Positions 8,362 to 18,788 are shown, numbered from the stretch's first letter. The stretch is DNA of 64,000 nucleotides from Streptomyces sp. (GCF_019510245.1 NZ_JAEKKT010000127.1:148867-212866); one strand, 5' to 3'. Made by a program: numbers and translations. Notes: generated by a model from the letters alone, not told the origin.

Positions 8362-9965
8362 TGCGTCCGATGGCCCAGATCGCGATGGTCATGAACCTCG
8401 ACAAGTGCATCGGCTGCCACACCTGTTCGGTCACCTGCAAGCAGGCCTGGACCAACCGGCGGGGCATGGAGTACGTCTGGTTCAACAACGTCGAGACCCG
8501 TCCGGGGCAGGGCTACCCGCGCCGCTACGAGGACCAGGAGCGGTGGCGCGGCGGCTGGGAACTGAACCGGCGCGGCGCGCTGAAGCTCAGAGCCGGCGGC
8601 CGGCTGCACAAGCTCGCCGGAATCTTCGCCAACCCGCGGCTCCCGGAGATCAAGGACTACTACGAGCCCTGGACGTACGAGTGCCGCAACCTCACCGACG
8701 CGCCGCTCGGTGACGACTACCCGGTGGCCCGCCCGGTCTCCCTGCTCGACGGCAAGCCCATGAAGATCGGGTGGTCCTCGAACTGGGGCGACAACCTGGC
8801 CGGCGCCCCCGCCCACGGCGACCTGGACCCGATGGTCGAGCGCGCCCGCAGGCAGGCGTCGGACAAGGTGCGGTTCGAGTTCGAGCAGACCTTCATGTTC
8901 TACCTCCCCCGCATCTGCGAGCACTGCCTCAACCCGTCCTGCGTGGCCTCCTGTCCCTCCGGCGCGATGTACAAGGGGACCGAGGACGGCATCGTGCTGG
9001 TCGATCAGGACCGGTGCCGGGGCTGGCGGATGTGCGTGACCGGCTGCCCGTACAAGAAGGTCTACTTCAACCACGCCACCGGCAAGGCCGAGAAGTGCAC
9101 GCTGTGCCATCCGCGGATCGAGGCCGGCCTGCCGACGGTCTGCTCGGAGACCTGCGTGGGCCGGCTGCGCTACCTCGGGGTGGTCCTCTACGACGCGGAC
9201 AAGGTGACGGCGGCGGCCGCGACCAAGGACGAGAAGGCGTTGTACGAGGCCCAGTTGGGCGTCTTCCTCGACCCGGAGGACCCGGCCGTGCGGCTGGCCT
9301 GCGCGGCGGCGGGCATCCCCGACGACTGGACGGAGGCGGCCCGTCGCTCCCCGGTCCACGCGCTGGTCAGCAGGTACCGGGTGGCGCTGCCCCTGCACCC
9401 GGAGTACCGCACGCTGCCCATGGTCTGGTACATCCCGCCGCTGTCCCCGGTCGTGGACGCGCTCTCCGAGACCGGCCACGACGGCGAGGACGCCGACAAC
9501 CTGTTCGCCGCGATCGACACCCTGCGCATCCCGCTCGCCTACCTGGCCGAGCTGTTCAGCGCGGGCGACCCCGCCCCGGTCCGCGCCTGCCTGGAGAAGC
9601 TCGCGGCGATGCGCTCCCACATGCGGGAGCTCAACCTGGGCGAGGAGCCGGACCCGGCGATCGCCGCCGCGGTCGGGATGCGGCCGGAGGAGATCGAGGC
9701 GATGTACCGGCTGCTGGCGGTCGCCACGTACGAGGACCGGTACGTGATCCCGACGGCGGCCGTCGGCGACGCCCGCCGCCTGGAGGAGTCGGTGCTGCCC
9801 GACGGGTGCAGCCTCGACTTCGACGGCGGCCCCGGCATGGGCGGCGACGGCCCGTTCGGCCAGGACTCGGGACGCAAACTGCTCCCTCTGGTGTCGGTGG
9901 AGAACTTCCACATCCTGCGCAGACGGCAGGCCGCCGACACTCCCGACGAGGCGAAGGAGGACTGA
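8361..9965 (+). CDS. narH: Respiratory nitrate reductase beta subunit (FeS electron-transfer)
   Basis: A 534-residue iron-sulphur subunit that carries electrons from the NarI haems to NarG. The four cysteine groups are all present: CIGCHTCSVTCK at residues about 16-27, CEHCLNPSCVASCP, CRGWRMCVTGCP, and CTLCHPRIEAG with the following CSETC. The third group has Trp in place of one Cys, the known NarH feature that makes this a [3Fe-4S] cluster. The ATG overlaps the narG stop by one base (TGATG), and the stop overlaps narJ in the same way, so the operon is translationally coupled. Length and composition are ordinary for the family. Confidence 0.97.
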   Translation: MRPMAQIAMVMNLDKCIGCHTCSVTCKQAWTNRRGMEYVWFNNVETRPGQGYPRRYEDQERWRGGWELNRRGALKLRAGGRLHKLAGIFANPRLPEIKDYYEPWTYECRNLTDAPLGDDYPVARPVSLLDGKPMKIGWSSNWGDNLAGAPAHGDLDPMVERARRQASDKVRFEFEQTFMFYLPRICEHCLNPSCVASCPSGAMYKGTEDGIVLVDQDRCRGWRMCVTGCPYKKVYFNHATGKAEKCTLCHPRIEAGLPTVCSETCVGRLRYLGVVLYDADKVTAAAATKDEKALYEAQLGVFLDPEDPAVRLACAAAGIPDDWTEAARRSPVHALVSRYRVALPLHPEYRTLPMVWYIPPLSPVVDALSETGHDGEDADNLFAAIDTLRIPLAYLAELFSAGDPAPVRACLEKLAAMRSHMRELNLGEEPDPAIAAAVGMRPEEIEAMYRLLAVATYEDRYVIPTAAVGDARRLEESVLPDGCSLDFDGGPGMGGDGPFGQDSGRKLLPLVSVENFHILRRRQAADTPDEAKED

Positions 9966-10459
9966 TGCCCTCGGACGCGGTGTTCTACCAGGCGGCGGCG
10001 CTCTGTCTCACCTACCCGGACGACGACTTCGTCGCCCGGCTGCCGCTGCTGCGCGAAGCCGCCCCGCAGCTGCGGGAGTTCACCGACCATGCCACGGTGA
10101 CCCCACCGCAGGAGCTGGCCGCGCACTACGTGCAGGTCTTCGACTTCAAGAACCGGCACAGCCTCTACCTCAGCTGGTGGCGCGACGGCGACACCCGCCG
10201 CCGGGGCATGTCCCTGGTCCGGTTCCAGGACGTCTACAAGGCGTACGGCATGGAGTTCACCGGTGAGGAGCTGCCCGACTTCCTCCCCGCCGTCCTGGAG
10301 TTCACGGCCCGCACCGGCAACACCGACCTGCTCACCGAGCACCGCGACTGCCTGGCCCAACTCCGCTGTCGGCTCACCGACTTCGGTACGCCCTACGCAT
10401 GCGTCCTGGAAGCGGTCTGCGCCGCCCTGCCGACCGCACCCAGCGGAGCCCGCCCATGA
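9965..10459 (+). CDS. narJ: Nitrate reductase molybdenum cofactor assembly chaperone
   Basis: A 164-residue NarJ chaperone. Members of the family bind the apo-NarGH complex and control cofactor insertion before attachment to NarI. The family features are an all-helical N-terminus (FYQAAALCLTYPDDDF), the central YVQVFDFKNRHSLYLSWW and the helix RRRGMSLVRFQDVYKAYG. It is somewhat shorter than E. coli NarJ, as is usual in actinobacteria. The ATG overlaps the narH stop by one base and the stop overlaps narI by 4 bp (ATGA). Confidence 0.95.
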   Translation: MPSDAVFYQAAALCLTYPDDDFVARLPLLREAAPQLREFTDHATVTPPQELAAHYVQVFDFKNRHSLYLSWWRDGDTRRRGMSLVRFQDVYKAYGMEFTGEELPDFLPAVLEFTARTGNTDLLTEHRDCLAQLRCRLTDFGTPYACVLEAVCAALPTAPSGARP

Positions 10460-11142
10460 CCGCCCTCCTGTGGGGCGCCCTGCCCTACGTCGCCCTCGCC
10501 TTCCTGGTCGCCGGCCTCGTCTGGCGCTACCGCTACGACAAGTACGGCTGGACCAGCCGCTCCTCCCAGGTCTACGAGTCGAGGCTGCTGGACATCGCCT
10601 CCCCCGTCTTCCACTACGGCATCCTGTTCGTCCTGGCCGGCCATGTCGTCGGCCTGTTCGTCCCGGCGTCCTGGACGCGGTCGCTGGGCGTCGGCGAACA
10701 CACCTACCACCTGTTCTCCCTCTACGGCGGTGCGCTCGCCGGCGTCCTCGCGGTCGCCGGCCTGACCCTCCTCCTCTCCCGCCGCCGCACCCGGGCACCC
10801 GTCTTCCGCGCCACGACGGCGAACGACAAGGTCATGTACCTCTTCCTGGTCGCCGCGATCGTGCTGGGCATGACGGCGAAGCTGAGCCACGCCTCCGGCG
10901 ACGGCTACGACTACCGCGCCACGGTCGCCCCCTGGGCGCGCAGCCTCTTCATCCTCCGGCCGCAGACGGCGCCGATGGCGGACGTCCCGGTCCTCTACCA
11001 GGTCCACGCGGTCATCGGCATGGTCCTCATCGCCCTGGTCCCCTACACCCGCCTGGTCCACATGTTCAGCGCCCCGCTCCAGTACCTGTTCCGCCCTTAC
11101 GTGGTGTACCGGTCGAGAGACCCCAGGCAGCTGCAGAACTAG
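10456..11142 (+). CDS. narI: Respiratory nitrate reductase gamma subunit (cytochrome b membrane anchor)
   Basis: A 228-residue membrane protein that oxidises quinol and passes electrons to NarH. It has five predicted transmembrane helices, beginning LLWGALPYVALAFLVAGL. The haem b ligands are visible: two His in the second helix region (FHYGILFVLAGHVVGL), and two His 18 residues apart in the last helix (QVHAVIGM and RLVHMF), as in E. coli NarI. It completes narGHJI. No nitrate transporter (narK) or two-component sensor gene lies next to the operon. It is convergent with dnaK, whose stop is 55 bp away. Confidence 0.96.
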   Translation: MTALLWGALPYVALAFLVAGLVWRYRYDKYGWTSRSSQVYESRLLDIASPVFHYGILFVLAGHVVGLFVPASWTRSLGVGEHTYHLFSLYGGALAGVLAVAGLTLLLSRRRTRAPVFRATTANDKVMYLFLVAAIVLGMTAKLSHASGDGYDYRATVAPWARSLFILRPQTAPMADVPVLYQVHAVIGMVLIALVPYTRLVHMFSAPLQYLFRPYVVYRSRDPRQLQN

Positions 11143-11196
11143 GGTTTCTCTCCGCCGCGACGGCGTTCGGCCACGACGGCGGGGCCCGGCGGTGCC

Positions 11197-13050
<1,854 letters not shown>

Positions 13051-13087
13051 GTCCGTCCCCTTTCCGCCCGGGCGCTGCCCCGACTCC

Positions 13088-13117
13088 AGCACAAAACTTG
13101 AGCGAGCTGTTGTCAAT
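13088..13117 (-). promoter_or_regulatory. dnaK promoter with HAIR-like inverted repeat
   Basis: On the minus strand a perfect TTGACA (13116-13111) precedes dnaK. It sits inside an imperfect HAIR element. The plus strand reads CTTGAGC (13097-13103), a 7-nt spacer, then TGTCAAT (13111-13117), compared with the HspR consensus CTTGAGT-N7-ACTCAAG: 6/7 in one arm, 4/7 in the other, with the correct spacing. The -10 (around TGTGCT, 13093-13088) is weak. Control by HspR is inferred. Confidence 0.5.
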
Positions 13118-13137
13118 GCCGGGTACCCCGTGAACGA

Positions 13138-13176
13138 CGATGCCGCGCCCCCCTCGGACGGGGTGGCGCGGCATCG
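13138..13176 (-). terminator. Hairpin terminator after osmC
   Basis: A perfect 12-bp stem (CGATGCCGCGCC, 13138-13149, with its complement at 13165-13176) carries a further CCCC/GGGG pairing inside. It lies 15 bp beyond the osmC stop, separating osmC from the dnaK promoter. Confidence 0.85.
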
Positions 13177-13191
13177 CGGCGGGTACGGCGC

Positions 13192-13617
13192 TCAGGCGAG
13201 CTTCGCGTCCAGGGTGATGGTGGTGCCGGCCAGGGCCTGGCTGACCGGGCAGTTCTTCTTCGCGTCCTCGGCGGCGGCGACGAAGCCGTCCGCGTCCAGG
13301 CCGGGGACGGTGCCCTCGACGGTCAGGTGGATGCCGGTGATGCCGGTGCCCGGCTGGAAGGTGACGTCGGCGTTGGTGACCAGCCTGGTGGGCGGCGTGC
13401 CGGCACCGGTCAGGGCGTGCGACAGCGCCATGGAGAAGCAGCTGGAGTGGGCGGCCGCGATCAGCTCCTCGGGGCTGGTCCTGCCGTTCGCCTCCTGCGA
13501 GCGCGAGGCCCACGTGACGGGCTGCTCGCCGATACCGGAGGAGTCGAAGGTGATGACACCGTTGCCCTCGGTCAGGCTGCCTTCCCAGACGGTGTGTGCG
13601 GTGCGCGTGGTAGCCAC
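13192..13617 (-). CDS. osmC: OsmC-family peroxiredoxin
   Basis: A 141-residue thiol peroxidase that reduces organic hydroperoxides. The sequence follows E. coli OsmC along its whole length. The peroxidatic cysteine is in SPEELIAAAHSSCFSMALS (residues about 48-66) and the resolving cysteine is in KKNCPVSQAL near residue 125. The GTG start (13617) begins VATTRTAHTVWEGSL, the family N-terminus, preceded by GGAAC. It is a monocistronic minus-strand gene with its own terminator. Neighbouring dnaK points to a stress setting. Confidence 0.93.
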   Translation of the reverse strand: MATTRTAHTVWEGSLTEGNGVITFDSSGIGEQPVTWASRSQEANGRTSPEELIAAAHSSCFSMALSHALTGAGTPPTRLVTNADVTFQPGTGITGIHLTVEGTVPGLDADGFVAAAEDAKKNCPVSQALAGTTITLDAKLA

Positions 13618-13684
13618 GGTTGTTCCTTTCGGCGATGAAGGCGAATGAACCGGTTCGCTCGCCCCCATCCGATCACATCCGGGC

Positions 13685-15484
13685 TCAGCGCACCCGGAAG
13701 ACCGGCCCACGGGGAGTGAACGGCAGGCGACGTCCGTCCGGGACCAGATAGGCGTGCTCGCGGCGGACCCGCAGGACGTCGCACCAGCCGTCGGTGATCA
13801 CGAGGACCGGCGCGGTGGGCGGGAAGTCGTCCGCGCGCTGGAGCAGGTCGATGCCGGGCTGCAGGACCGTACCGCCGCGGCCGTGCACCCGGACCCGGCC
13901 GGCGATCTCGGTGGTCGGGAGGTAGCCGGCGTCGTGGGCCGCGGCGTCGCAGAAGACGACGCGTGCGGCCGGTACGTCACGGGCCTCGGCATAGGAGGCG
14001 ATCGCGCCGAGCGCCTTGCCGAGCAGGGTGCGGTCCATGGATCCGGAGGTGTCGAGGACCACGCCGAAAGTGCAGCGGGCGACCTCCTCGGGCGGGAAGT
14101 ACCGGCCGGCCCGCGGGATGTCCGGGGTGGACGACTGCCGGCGCGAGGGGCGGGCGTACGACCGTACGGCCTCCGGGCGCGGCACGAACTCGTCGAACCA
14201 GCGGGCGAGCCGGGCGTCCCACGGCAGCGGCGGATGGCTGAGCGCGCGGATCTCCTCGACCAGCCCGCCGGGCAGCAGGCCCCGGTCCTGCGTCTGGTGC
14301 AGGTCGAGCCCCTGGCACAGGCCCCGGCGGTAGAACTCGTCGAGGTCCACGTACGCACCGGGCGGCCCGAGCGGCGCGCCCAGCACGTCACCGCGCCCCT
14401 TGCCGCGCAGCGTGGCCAGCCGCCGCATCCTCCTCAGGTCGACGGCGATCCGGTCGTACACCTCCTCGGCCGAGAGCCCCTGCAACCCGGCGTCGTGCAG
14501 CAGTCCTTCGGGCATGGTGCCGACGCGCATCTCGACCAGCCAGCCGTTGATGACGTAGTCGCAGGCGATGTTGAAGAGGTAGGGGTCGCGGGTCCCGAGG
14601 CGGTCGCCGTGGCGCAGGGCGGCGTGCAGCATCTCGTGGGCGAGGACGAACCGCCACTCCTCGTCGTCCATCGTCCGCAGCGGGTTGACGTAGATCTCGC
14701 CGGCCTCGGGGTTGACCGCGGCGACGGCGATGTCGTGGGCGCGGGCCAGCTCGGCGTCGGCGACCAGCTTGATGCCGGCCGCGATGCCGCCGAGCAGCGG
14801 GTAGGAGGAGACGAACCAGCTCAGCGCCTGTTCCCAGGGGCGCAGCGGGGTCGGCGGCCCGGACATGGAGGCGCGGCGGCCGCCGGCCAGGTCCATCGCC
14901 CGGGACATGGTGCGGGTCAGCGCGTGCGCGAACCCCACCTGCCAGTCGGGGACCTGACCGGCCCACTTGCTCCAGGAGAGGAGGAGCTGGTCGGGCTCAC
15001 CGCCGTTCGTCCCGCCGCGCTCGTACGCGGCCGGGACGGAGCCGGTCCGGCGCCAGCCGGCGGCGAGCCGCTCCTCGTCGCCCTCCGGGTAGGAGGCGGG
15101 CAGGTGGTCGGGGGCCGCACCGATCGGGAAGGTCTCCAGGAAGCGGTTGACGACGGTGCAGCGGGCGGCGAGGTCGTAGCGGTCCGGCTGGGTGCGCGGG
15201 CCGGTGGCGGCGGGGAGGTGGCCGAAGCCCAGATGGATGGTGCAGTGCGCCAACGCCCAGGCCCACTCGGCGGGTTCGGCACGCCGGGTGGCGTGCGCGT
15301 GCAGGACCCCGTCGGAGTCCGCGCGCACCAGGCCCTCCCGGGGGGCGAGTTCGCACTTCTCGTGTCGGCAGATCGTGAACTCCACCGCCCGCAGGGCGGG
15401 ATTGGCGCGCAGCAGCTCGACACCGGCCGCGAAGTTCTCGGCGGCCGGGTCCTGCTTCTTGCGCGCGGCCGCGGCTCGGCTCAC
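13685..15484 (-). CDS. Putative zinc metallopeptidase / VWA-domain protein (DUF2201-like)
   Basis: A 599-residue cytoplasmic protein of the family often annotated as VWA-like putative metallopeptidase. Near residue 280 it has a clear zincin motif, HEMLHAALRHGDR (HExxH plus third His). Near residue 478 begins a von Willebrand A-like domain with the metal-site start VVLDTSGSMDRTLL, and near the C-terminus is VLVITDGWCDVL. There is no signal peptide. The GTG start overlaps the stop of the MoxR ATPase gene by 4 bp (GTGA), so the two are translationally coupled. MoxR/VWA pairs generally act as ATP-driven maturation machines, but the client of this pair is unknown. Confidence 0.85.
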   Translation of the reverse strand: MSRAAAARKKQDPAAENFAAGVELLRANPALRAVEFTICRHEKCELAPREGLVRADSDGVLHAHATRRAEPAEWAWALAHCTIHLGFGHLPAATGPRTQPDRYDLAARCTVVNRFLETFPIGAAPDHLPASYPEGDEERLAAGWRRTGSVPAAYERGGTNGGEPDQLLLSWSKWAGQVPDWQVGFAHALTRTMSRAMDLAGGRRASMSGPPTPLRPWEQALSWFVSSYPLLGGIAAGIKLVADAELARAHDIAVAAVNPEAGEIYVNPLRTMDDEEWRFVLAHEMLHAALRHGDRLGTRDPYLFNIACDYVINGWLVEMRVGTMPEGLLHDAGLQGLSAEEVYDRIAVDLRRMRRLATLRGKGRGDVLGAPLGPPGAYVDLDEFYRRGLCQGLDLHQTQDRGLLPGGLVEEIRALSHPPLPWDARLARWFDEFVPRPEAVRSYARPSRRQSSTPDIPRAGRYFPPEEVARCTFGVVLDTSGSMDRTLLGKALGAIASYAEARDVPAARVVFCDAAAHDAGYLPTTEIAGRVRVHGRGGTVLQPGIDLLQRADDFPPTAPVLVITDGWCDVLRVRREHAYLVPDGRRLPFTPRGPVFRVR

Positions 15485-16542
15485 CGCCGGGCCTCCACCA
15501 GCCGGGGCATGTCACGGGCCGCCTCGATCAGGAACCAGGCGGGCAGCACCGGGTTGCCGTCCGCGTCGGAGGCGATGACGGTCTGGGCGACCTCGACGGA
15601 GATCTCGGCCAGCTGCACGAGCAGCGACTTGGCCCGGTAGGCGGTCTGCCGGCCGTTCGCCGACATGTGCTCCCTGTCGGCGGGCAGTTCCTTGACCAGC
15701 CGTCCCCGGAACGACTCGGCGAGGTAGTACAGCAGGTCGCGGTCCTCGATCCGGGGCGGCCACCCCGCGTCCCCCTTCAGGATCGCCTCGATCCCGAACC
15801 GGCTGCGCACGATCTTGACGTATCCGCAGAAGGCGGTGGCGTGCGCCGGGGTCAGCATGCCGTGCGCCAGGACCTTCAGCGTCTCCTCGTCCAGCCCGGG
15901 TCCGAAGGAGTGCAGGGCGTCGGAGAGCATGTGCCAGGAGCGCGGGGTGGAGAACGGCTCCTCGGTCTTCGGCGGCTTGGACCACAGGTGGTCGGGGCGG
16001 TCGGTGAGGTGGTCGAGGATCCACGGATGGATGCCGCCCGCCGCGGCCCAGGCGAGCCAGTCGTGCGCGGAGGCCTCCAGGTGGACGTGGGCCAGCCGGT
16101 TGACGAGCGCGGAGGCGATGGGCCGGGCGAGGGCGTTGTCGGTGGCCCGGTTGCCGGCGCCGATGACGATCGAGCCCTTGGGCAGCTCGTAGTTCCCGAT
16201 CCGCCGGTCGAGGATCAGCGAGTAGAACGCCTTCTGCACATCAGGGGTGGCCGCGTTCAGTTCGTCGAGGAACAGGCAGTAGGGCTCGTCCCGCGCGATC
16301 GCCTCCGGCGGGCAGAAGACGGACCGCCCGTCCCGGATCTGCGGAACCCCGATCAGGTCCTCGGGCGCGAGCTGCGTACCCAGCAGGCTCACACACTCCA
16401 GCCCGAGCGATTCGGCGAACTCCCGCACCAGGGAGGACTTCCCGATGCCGGGGGCGCCCCAGATGAAGACGGGCCGGACGGTGGCGAGACCGAGGAGGAG
16501 TTCGGGGATACGGGAGGGCGTGACGGTCACGGCTGCCTGCAA
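15481..16542 (-). CDS. MoxR-family AAA ATPase
   Basis: A 353-residue AAA+ ATPase. Walker A is WGAPGIGKSSLV at about residues 28-39, and Walker B is CLFLDELNAATPDVQ at about 88-102. The sensor region reads IGAGNRATDNALARP, and an arginine-finger candidate is in ALVNRLAHV. The C-terminal half carries the MoxR lid. The start is TTG at 16542, chosen because AAGGAG lies 7 nt upstream; the next in-frame candidate is a GTG 4 codons later. It is the first gene of a two-gene operon with the metallopeptidase/VWA protein. A perfect 8-bp inverted repeat lies just upstream and may be an operator. Confidence 0.9.
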   Translation of the reverse strand: MQAAVTVTPSRIPELLLGLATVRPVFIWGAPGIGKSSLVREFAESLGLECVSLLGTQLAPEDLIGVPQIRDGRSVFCPPEAIARDEPYCLFLDELNAATPDVQKAFYSLILDRRIGNYELPKGSIVIGAGNRATDNALARPIASALVNRLAHVHLEASAHDWLAWAAAGGIHPWILDHLTDRPDHLWSKPPKTEEPFSTPRSWHMLSDALHSFGPGLDEETLKVLAHGMLTPAHATAFCGYVKIVRSRFGIEAILKGDAGWPPRIEDRDLLYYLAESFRGRLVKELPADREHMSANGRQTAYRAKSLLVQLAEISVEVAQTVIASDADGNPVLPAWFLIEAARDMPRLVEARR

Positions 16543-16560
16543 GAGGCTGCTCCTTGGGGG

Positions 16561-16586
16561 TGTTCGAGAGGTGTGGGACTCGAACA
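16561..16586 (-). promoter_or_regulatory. Inverted repeat upstream of the moxR/VWA operon (candidate operator)
   Basis: TGTTCGAG (16561-16568) and CTCGAACA (16579-16586) form a perfect 8-bp inverted repeat with a 10-bp spacer, so arm centres are 18 bp apart. It starts 19 bp upstream of the TTG start of the MoxR gene. The arms contain GTTCG/CGAAC like LexA sites, but the spacing is wrong for a GAAC-N4-GTTC box. A dimeric repressor site is inferred. Confidence 0.5.
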
Positions 16587-16639
16587 GTGTGAGCCGGGGA
16601 CATGACGAACGCAGCCGATTTATCTGGAGGCCGGCGAGA

Positions 16640-16716
16640 GCGCCCCGTCAGGGGCGCCGGGGGTACCCCCGGCCGAAGGCTGGGGGCGGAACTGCGCGAC
16701 CAGCCCCCACCGGCCC
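16640..16716. repeat. Dispersed Streptomyces 3'-end repeat, copy A
   Basis: The copy contains GCGCCCC-gtca-GGGGCGC (16640-16657, 7-bp stem), then a GGGGGTACCCCC palindrome, GGCCGAAGGCTGGGGG, GAACTGCGCGACCAGCCCCC. It lies 14 bp beyond the 3' end of the phosphodiesterase gene and may act as its terminator. Related copies are at 21085-21142, 28404-28550 and 41550-41640. Confidence 0.8.
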
Positions 16717-16730
16717 GCGCGGTGAACGAA

Positions 16731-18788
16731 CTACGCGGCTCTCTCGCCTTCCTCCAGCGGCACTTGCGGCCCGTCCGCCTCCATGAGCCACCGCCGCAAC
16801 ACCCCGTGCACCGCCTCGGCCCCCACGAGCTCCTGCCCCTCCCCCACCGGTTCGGACACACAGACCGGCGACAGCAGGAACGGCCGCCCCTGCGCGCCCC
16901 CCAGCCCCCCGTGCGACCCGATCTGCTCCTCGAACGCCAGCACCTCCCCGCTCTCCGGGTCGTACCACGAGTTGACCATGATGTCGGCGGTGTGCGGAAA
17001 GGAGTGCGTGCGCCGTACGGCATCCGCGGCCCCCGGCCCGAAGACGCCGAGCGGTCCGGCGGAGCCGTCCAGCCGGTTGAGGGGTATCTCCGCGCCGTAG
17101 GCGCCGAGCACCACCCCACCGTGCTCCGCGCTGCGCACCAGCAGGAACCCGACGCCGGGATGGTTGGCGAGCGTCGGCAGCAGCGCGGGATGGCGCGCGT
17201 CGATCTCCTCCTTGGTCATCCGGTGCGGTACGTCCGGGAAGGAGACCAGGCCCAGGTTGCCGGAGGCGAGCACGACCGGCTCCGAGCGGCGGGTGGGCCG
17301 GTGCTTCTCGCCGCTCTCCTCGACCGGCCTGCGCAGCGCCGCACGGACCGCGGCCCGCGCCTCCGTGCCGCTGTGGGTGCGCTCGGCCCTGCGCGGCACG
17401 TGCAGTCCGCAGCCGGCCCGGACCAGGTCGCCGAGGCTGAGGCCGTAGCGGGTGTGGAAGGTCTCGCCGGGGCTCTGGCCGTGGTCGGAGAGGACGACGA
17501 TCCGGTACTCCCGGGGGGCGTGCTCAGCGGCCTTCTCGATCAGGGCGAGGGCGCGGTCCAGGCGTTGCAGGACCTTCTCGGTGTCCCGGCTGTGCGGGCC
17601 GGAGTGGTGGGCGACCTCGTCGTAGGCGACCAGGTCGGCGTAGACGGCGCTGCGGCCGACGAGCAGGTCTCCCATGACCGCGGCGACGACGACGTCCCGT
17701 TCCACGACGGTCGCGAAGGCGCGGACGAAGGGGTAGAGGCCGCCGCGCCCGACGCGCGGGCGCTGCCTGCGGAGGCGGGCCGCGGTGGACTGGCCGATCT
17801 CGCGGGCGACCTCGGCGAAGAAGGAGAGCGCGGTGCGGACGGCGTTGGCCGGGTCGGCGAAGTACGCGAAGTAACCGGCGCGGGAGCGGTTCTCCCGGCC
17901 GCGGCGGCGGGTGGCTATGGACAGGACGAGGGCCTGTTCGTCGGCGCCGCCGCTGAAGAGGTTGCCGCGGCTGGCGCCGTCCAGGGTGAGCAGTCCCCCG
18001 TCGGCGGTGCGCTCGATCGCCCGGCGCTGGAGTTCGGCGGCGCTGGTCGGCCGGTTGCAGACCATCACCTCCCGGTGCTCCTTCTCGTACCAGCGGAAGG
18101 CGGGGACGTCGAAGTTGGAGCCGTGCAGGATGCCGAGCTGGCTGGCGCCGGTCTGGCTGGACCAGTCGGTGCGCCAGGGGGTGAGCCGGTGGGTGGGCTC
18201 CCCGTGCACCCTTCCCAGCCAGCCGGCCACCGTCGGCATCAGGCCCTTGGCGACGGCGGCGGTGAGCACGTCGTGGCCGACTCCGTCGAGTTGGAGGAAG
18301 ACGGTGCCGGGGGTGGCCGGGCAGGGCGGCTGGGATCTGCGGCGGCGGATGGCGAGGCGGGAGAGCCGGTGGCCGTAGGCGTCGTCGTCGCGGACGGCGA
18401 GGGCACCGCCGGTGGCGGAGGCGACGGCGGACATCACGGCGGCCACGATCACGGCGGTCTCCGGCGCGGCCTCGCTCTGCCCGGAGGGGTTGATGCGCAG
18501 GGCGACGAGGAGGAGCGAGCCGTTGAGGAAGAAGACCAGCAGGCCGAGGACGAGGGCGGGCACGAGCAGCAGCAGCCGTACGAGGAGCGGCCAGACGACG
18601 GCGGAGAGCACACCGAAGGCGCCGGCGCCGAGGGCGGCGGTCATGGCGATCCGGGTGGCGCTGTCACCGTCGGGCGACTGGAGCTGGAAGTCCGGCAGGA
18701 GGCCGGCGAGGACCAGCATGGTGACGGTGGACACCGCCCAGACCGTGACGCTCCGTCCGACCTGACTGACGACCCGCCGCCACCGCAC
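16731..18788 (-). CDS. Membrane-anchored phosphodiesterase: holin-like N-terminus fused to alkaline-phosphatase-superfamily domain
   Basis: A 685-residue two-part protein. Residues about 10-125 hold four hydrophobic helices resembling the small four-helix holin-like (phage_holin_4) membrane family. The remainder is a type I phosphodiesterase/nucleotide pyrophosphatase-like domain. Metal-ligand motifs are visible: FLQLDGVGHD, a nucleophile candidate in SSQTGASQLG, AYDEVAHHSGPHS, VVLSDHGQSPG and a C-terminal GSHGGLGG. The GTG start at 18788 gives RWRRVVSQVGRSVTVW before the first helix. It is a single minus-strand gene with repeat copy A downstream. The substrate is unknown; phosphodiester or phospho-polymer turnover at the membrane is plausible. 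Confidence 0.8.
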   Translation of the reverse strand: MRWRRVVSQVGRSVTVWAVSTVTMLVLAGLLPDFQLQSPDGDSATRIAMTAALGAGAFGVLSAVVWPLLVRLLLLVPALVLGLLVFFLNGSLLLVALRINPSGQSEAAPETAVIVAAVMSAVASATGGALAVRDDDAYGHRLSRLAIRRRRSQPPCPATPGTVFLQLDGVGHDVLTAAVAKGLMPTVAGWLGRVHGEPTHRLTPWRTDWSSQTGASQLGILHGSNFDVPAFRWYEKEHREVMVCNRPTSAAELQRRAIERTADGGLLTLDGASRGNLFSGGADEQALVLSIATRRRGRENRSRAGYFAYFADPANAVRTALSFFAEVAREIGQSTAARLRRQRPRVGRGGLYPFVRAFATVVERDVVVAAVMGDLLVGRSAVYADLVAYDEVAHHSGPHSRDTEKVLQRLDRALALIEKAAEHAPREYRIVVLSDHGQSPGETFHTRYGLSLGDLVRAGCGLHVPRRAERTHSGTEARAAVRAALRRPVEESGEKHRPTRRSEPVVLASGNLGLVSFPDVPHRMTKEEIDARHPALLPTLANHPGVGFLLVRSAEHGGVVLGAYGAEIPLNRLDGSAGPLGVFGPGAADAVRRTHSFPHTADIMVNSWYDPESGEVLAFEEQIGSHGGLGGAQGRPFLLSPVCVSEPVGEGQELVGAEAVHGVLRRWLMEADGPQVPLEEGERAA

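Noticed and set aside
11143..11196. Terminator between the narI and dnaK stops
   Set aside because: Only a 5-bp CGCCG-CGA-CGGCG stem is visible, too weak to call beyond chance in this GC content.
16561..16586. The moxR upstream inverted repeat as a LexA box
   Set aside because: The GTTCG and CGAAC halves point outward with a 10-bp spacer, unlike GAAC-N4-GTTC, so LexA is not supported; kept as an unassigned operator.
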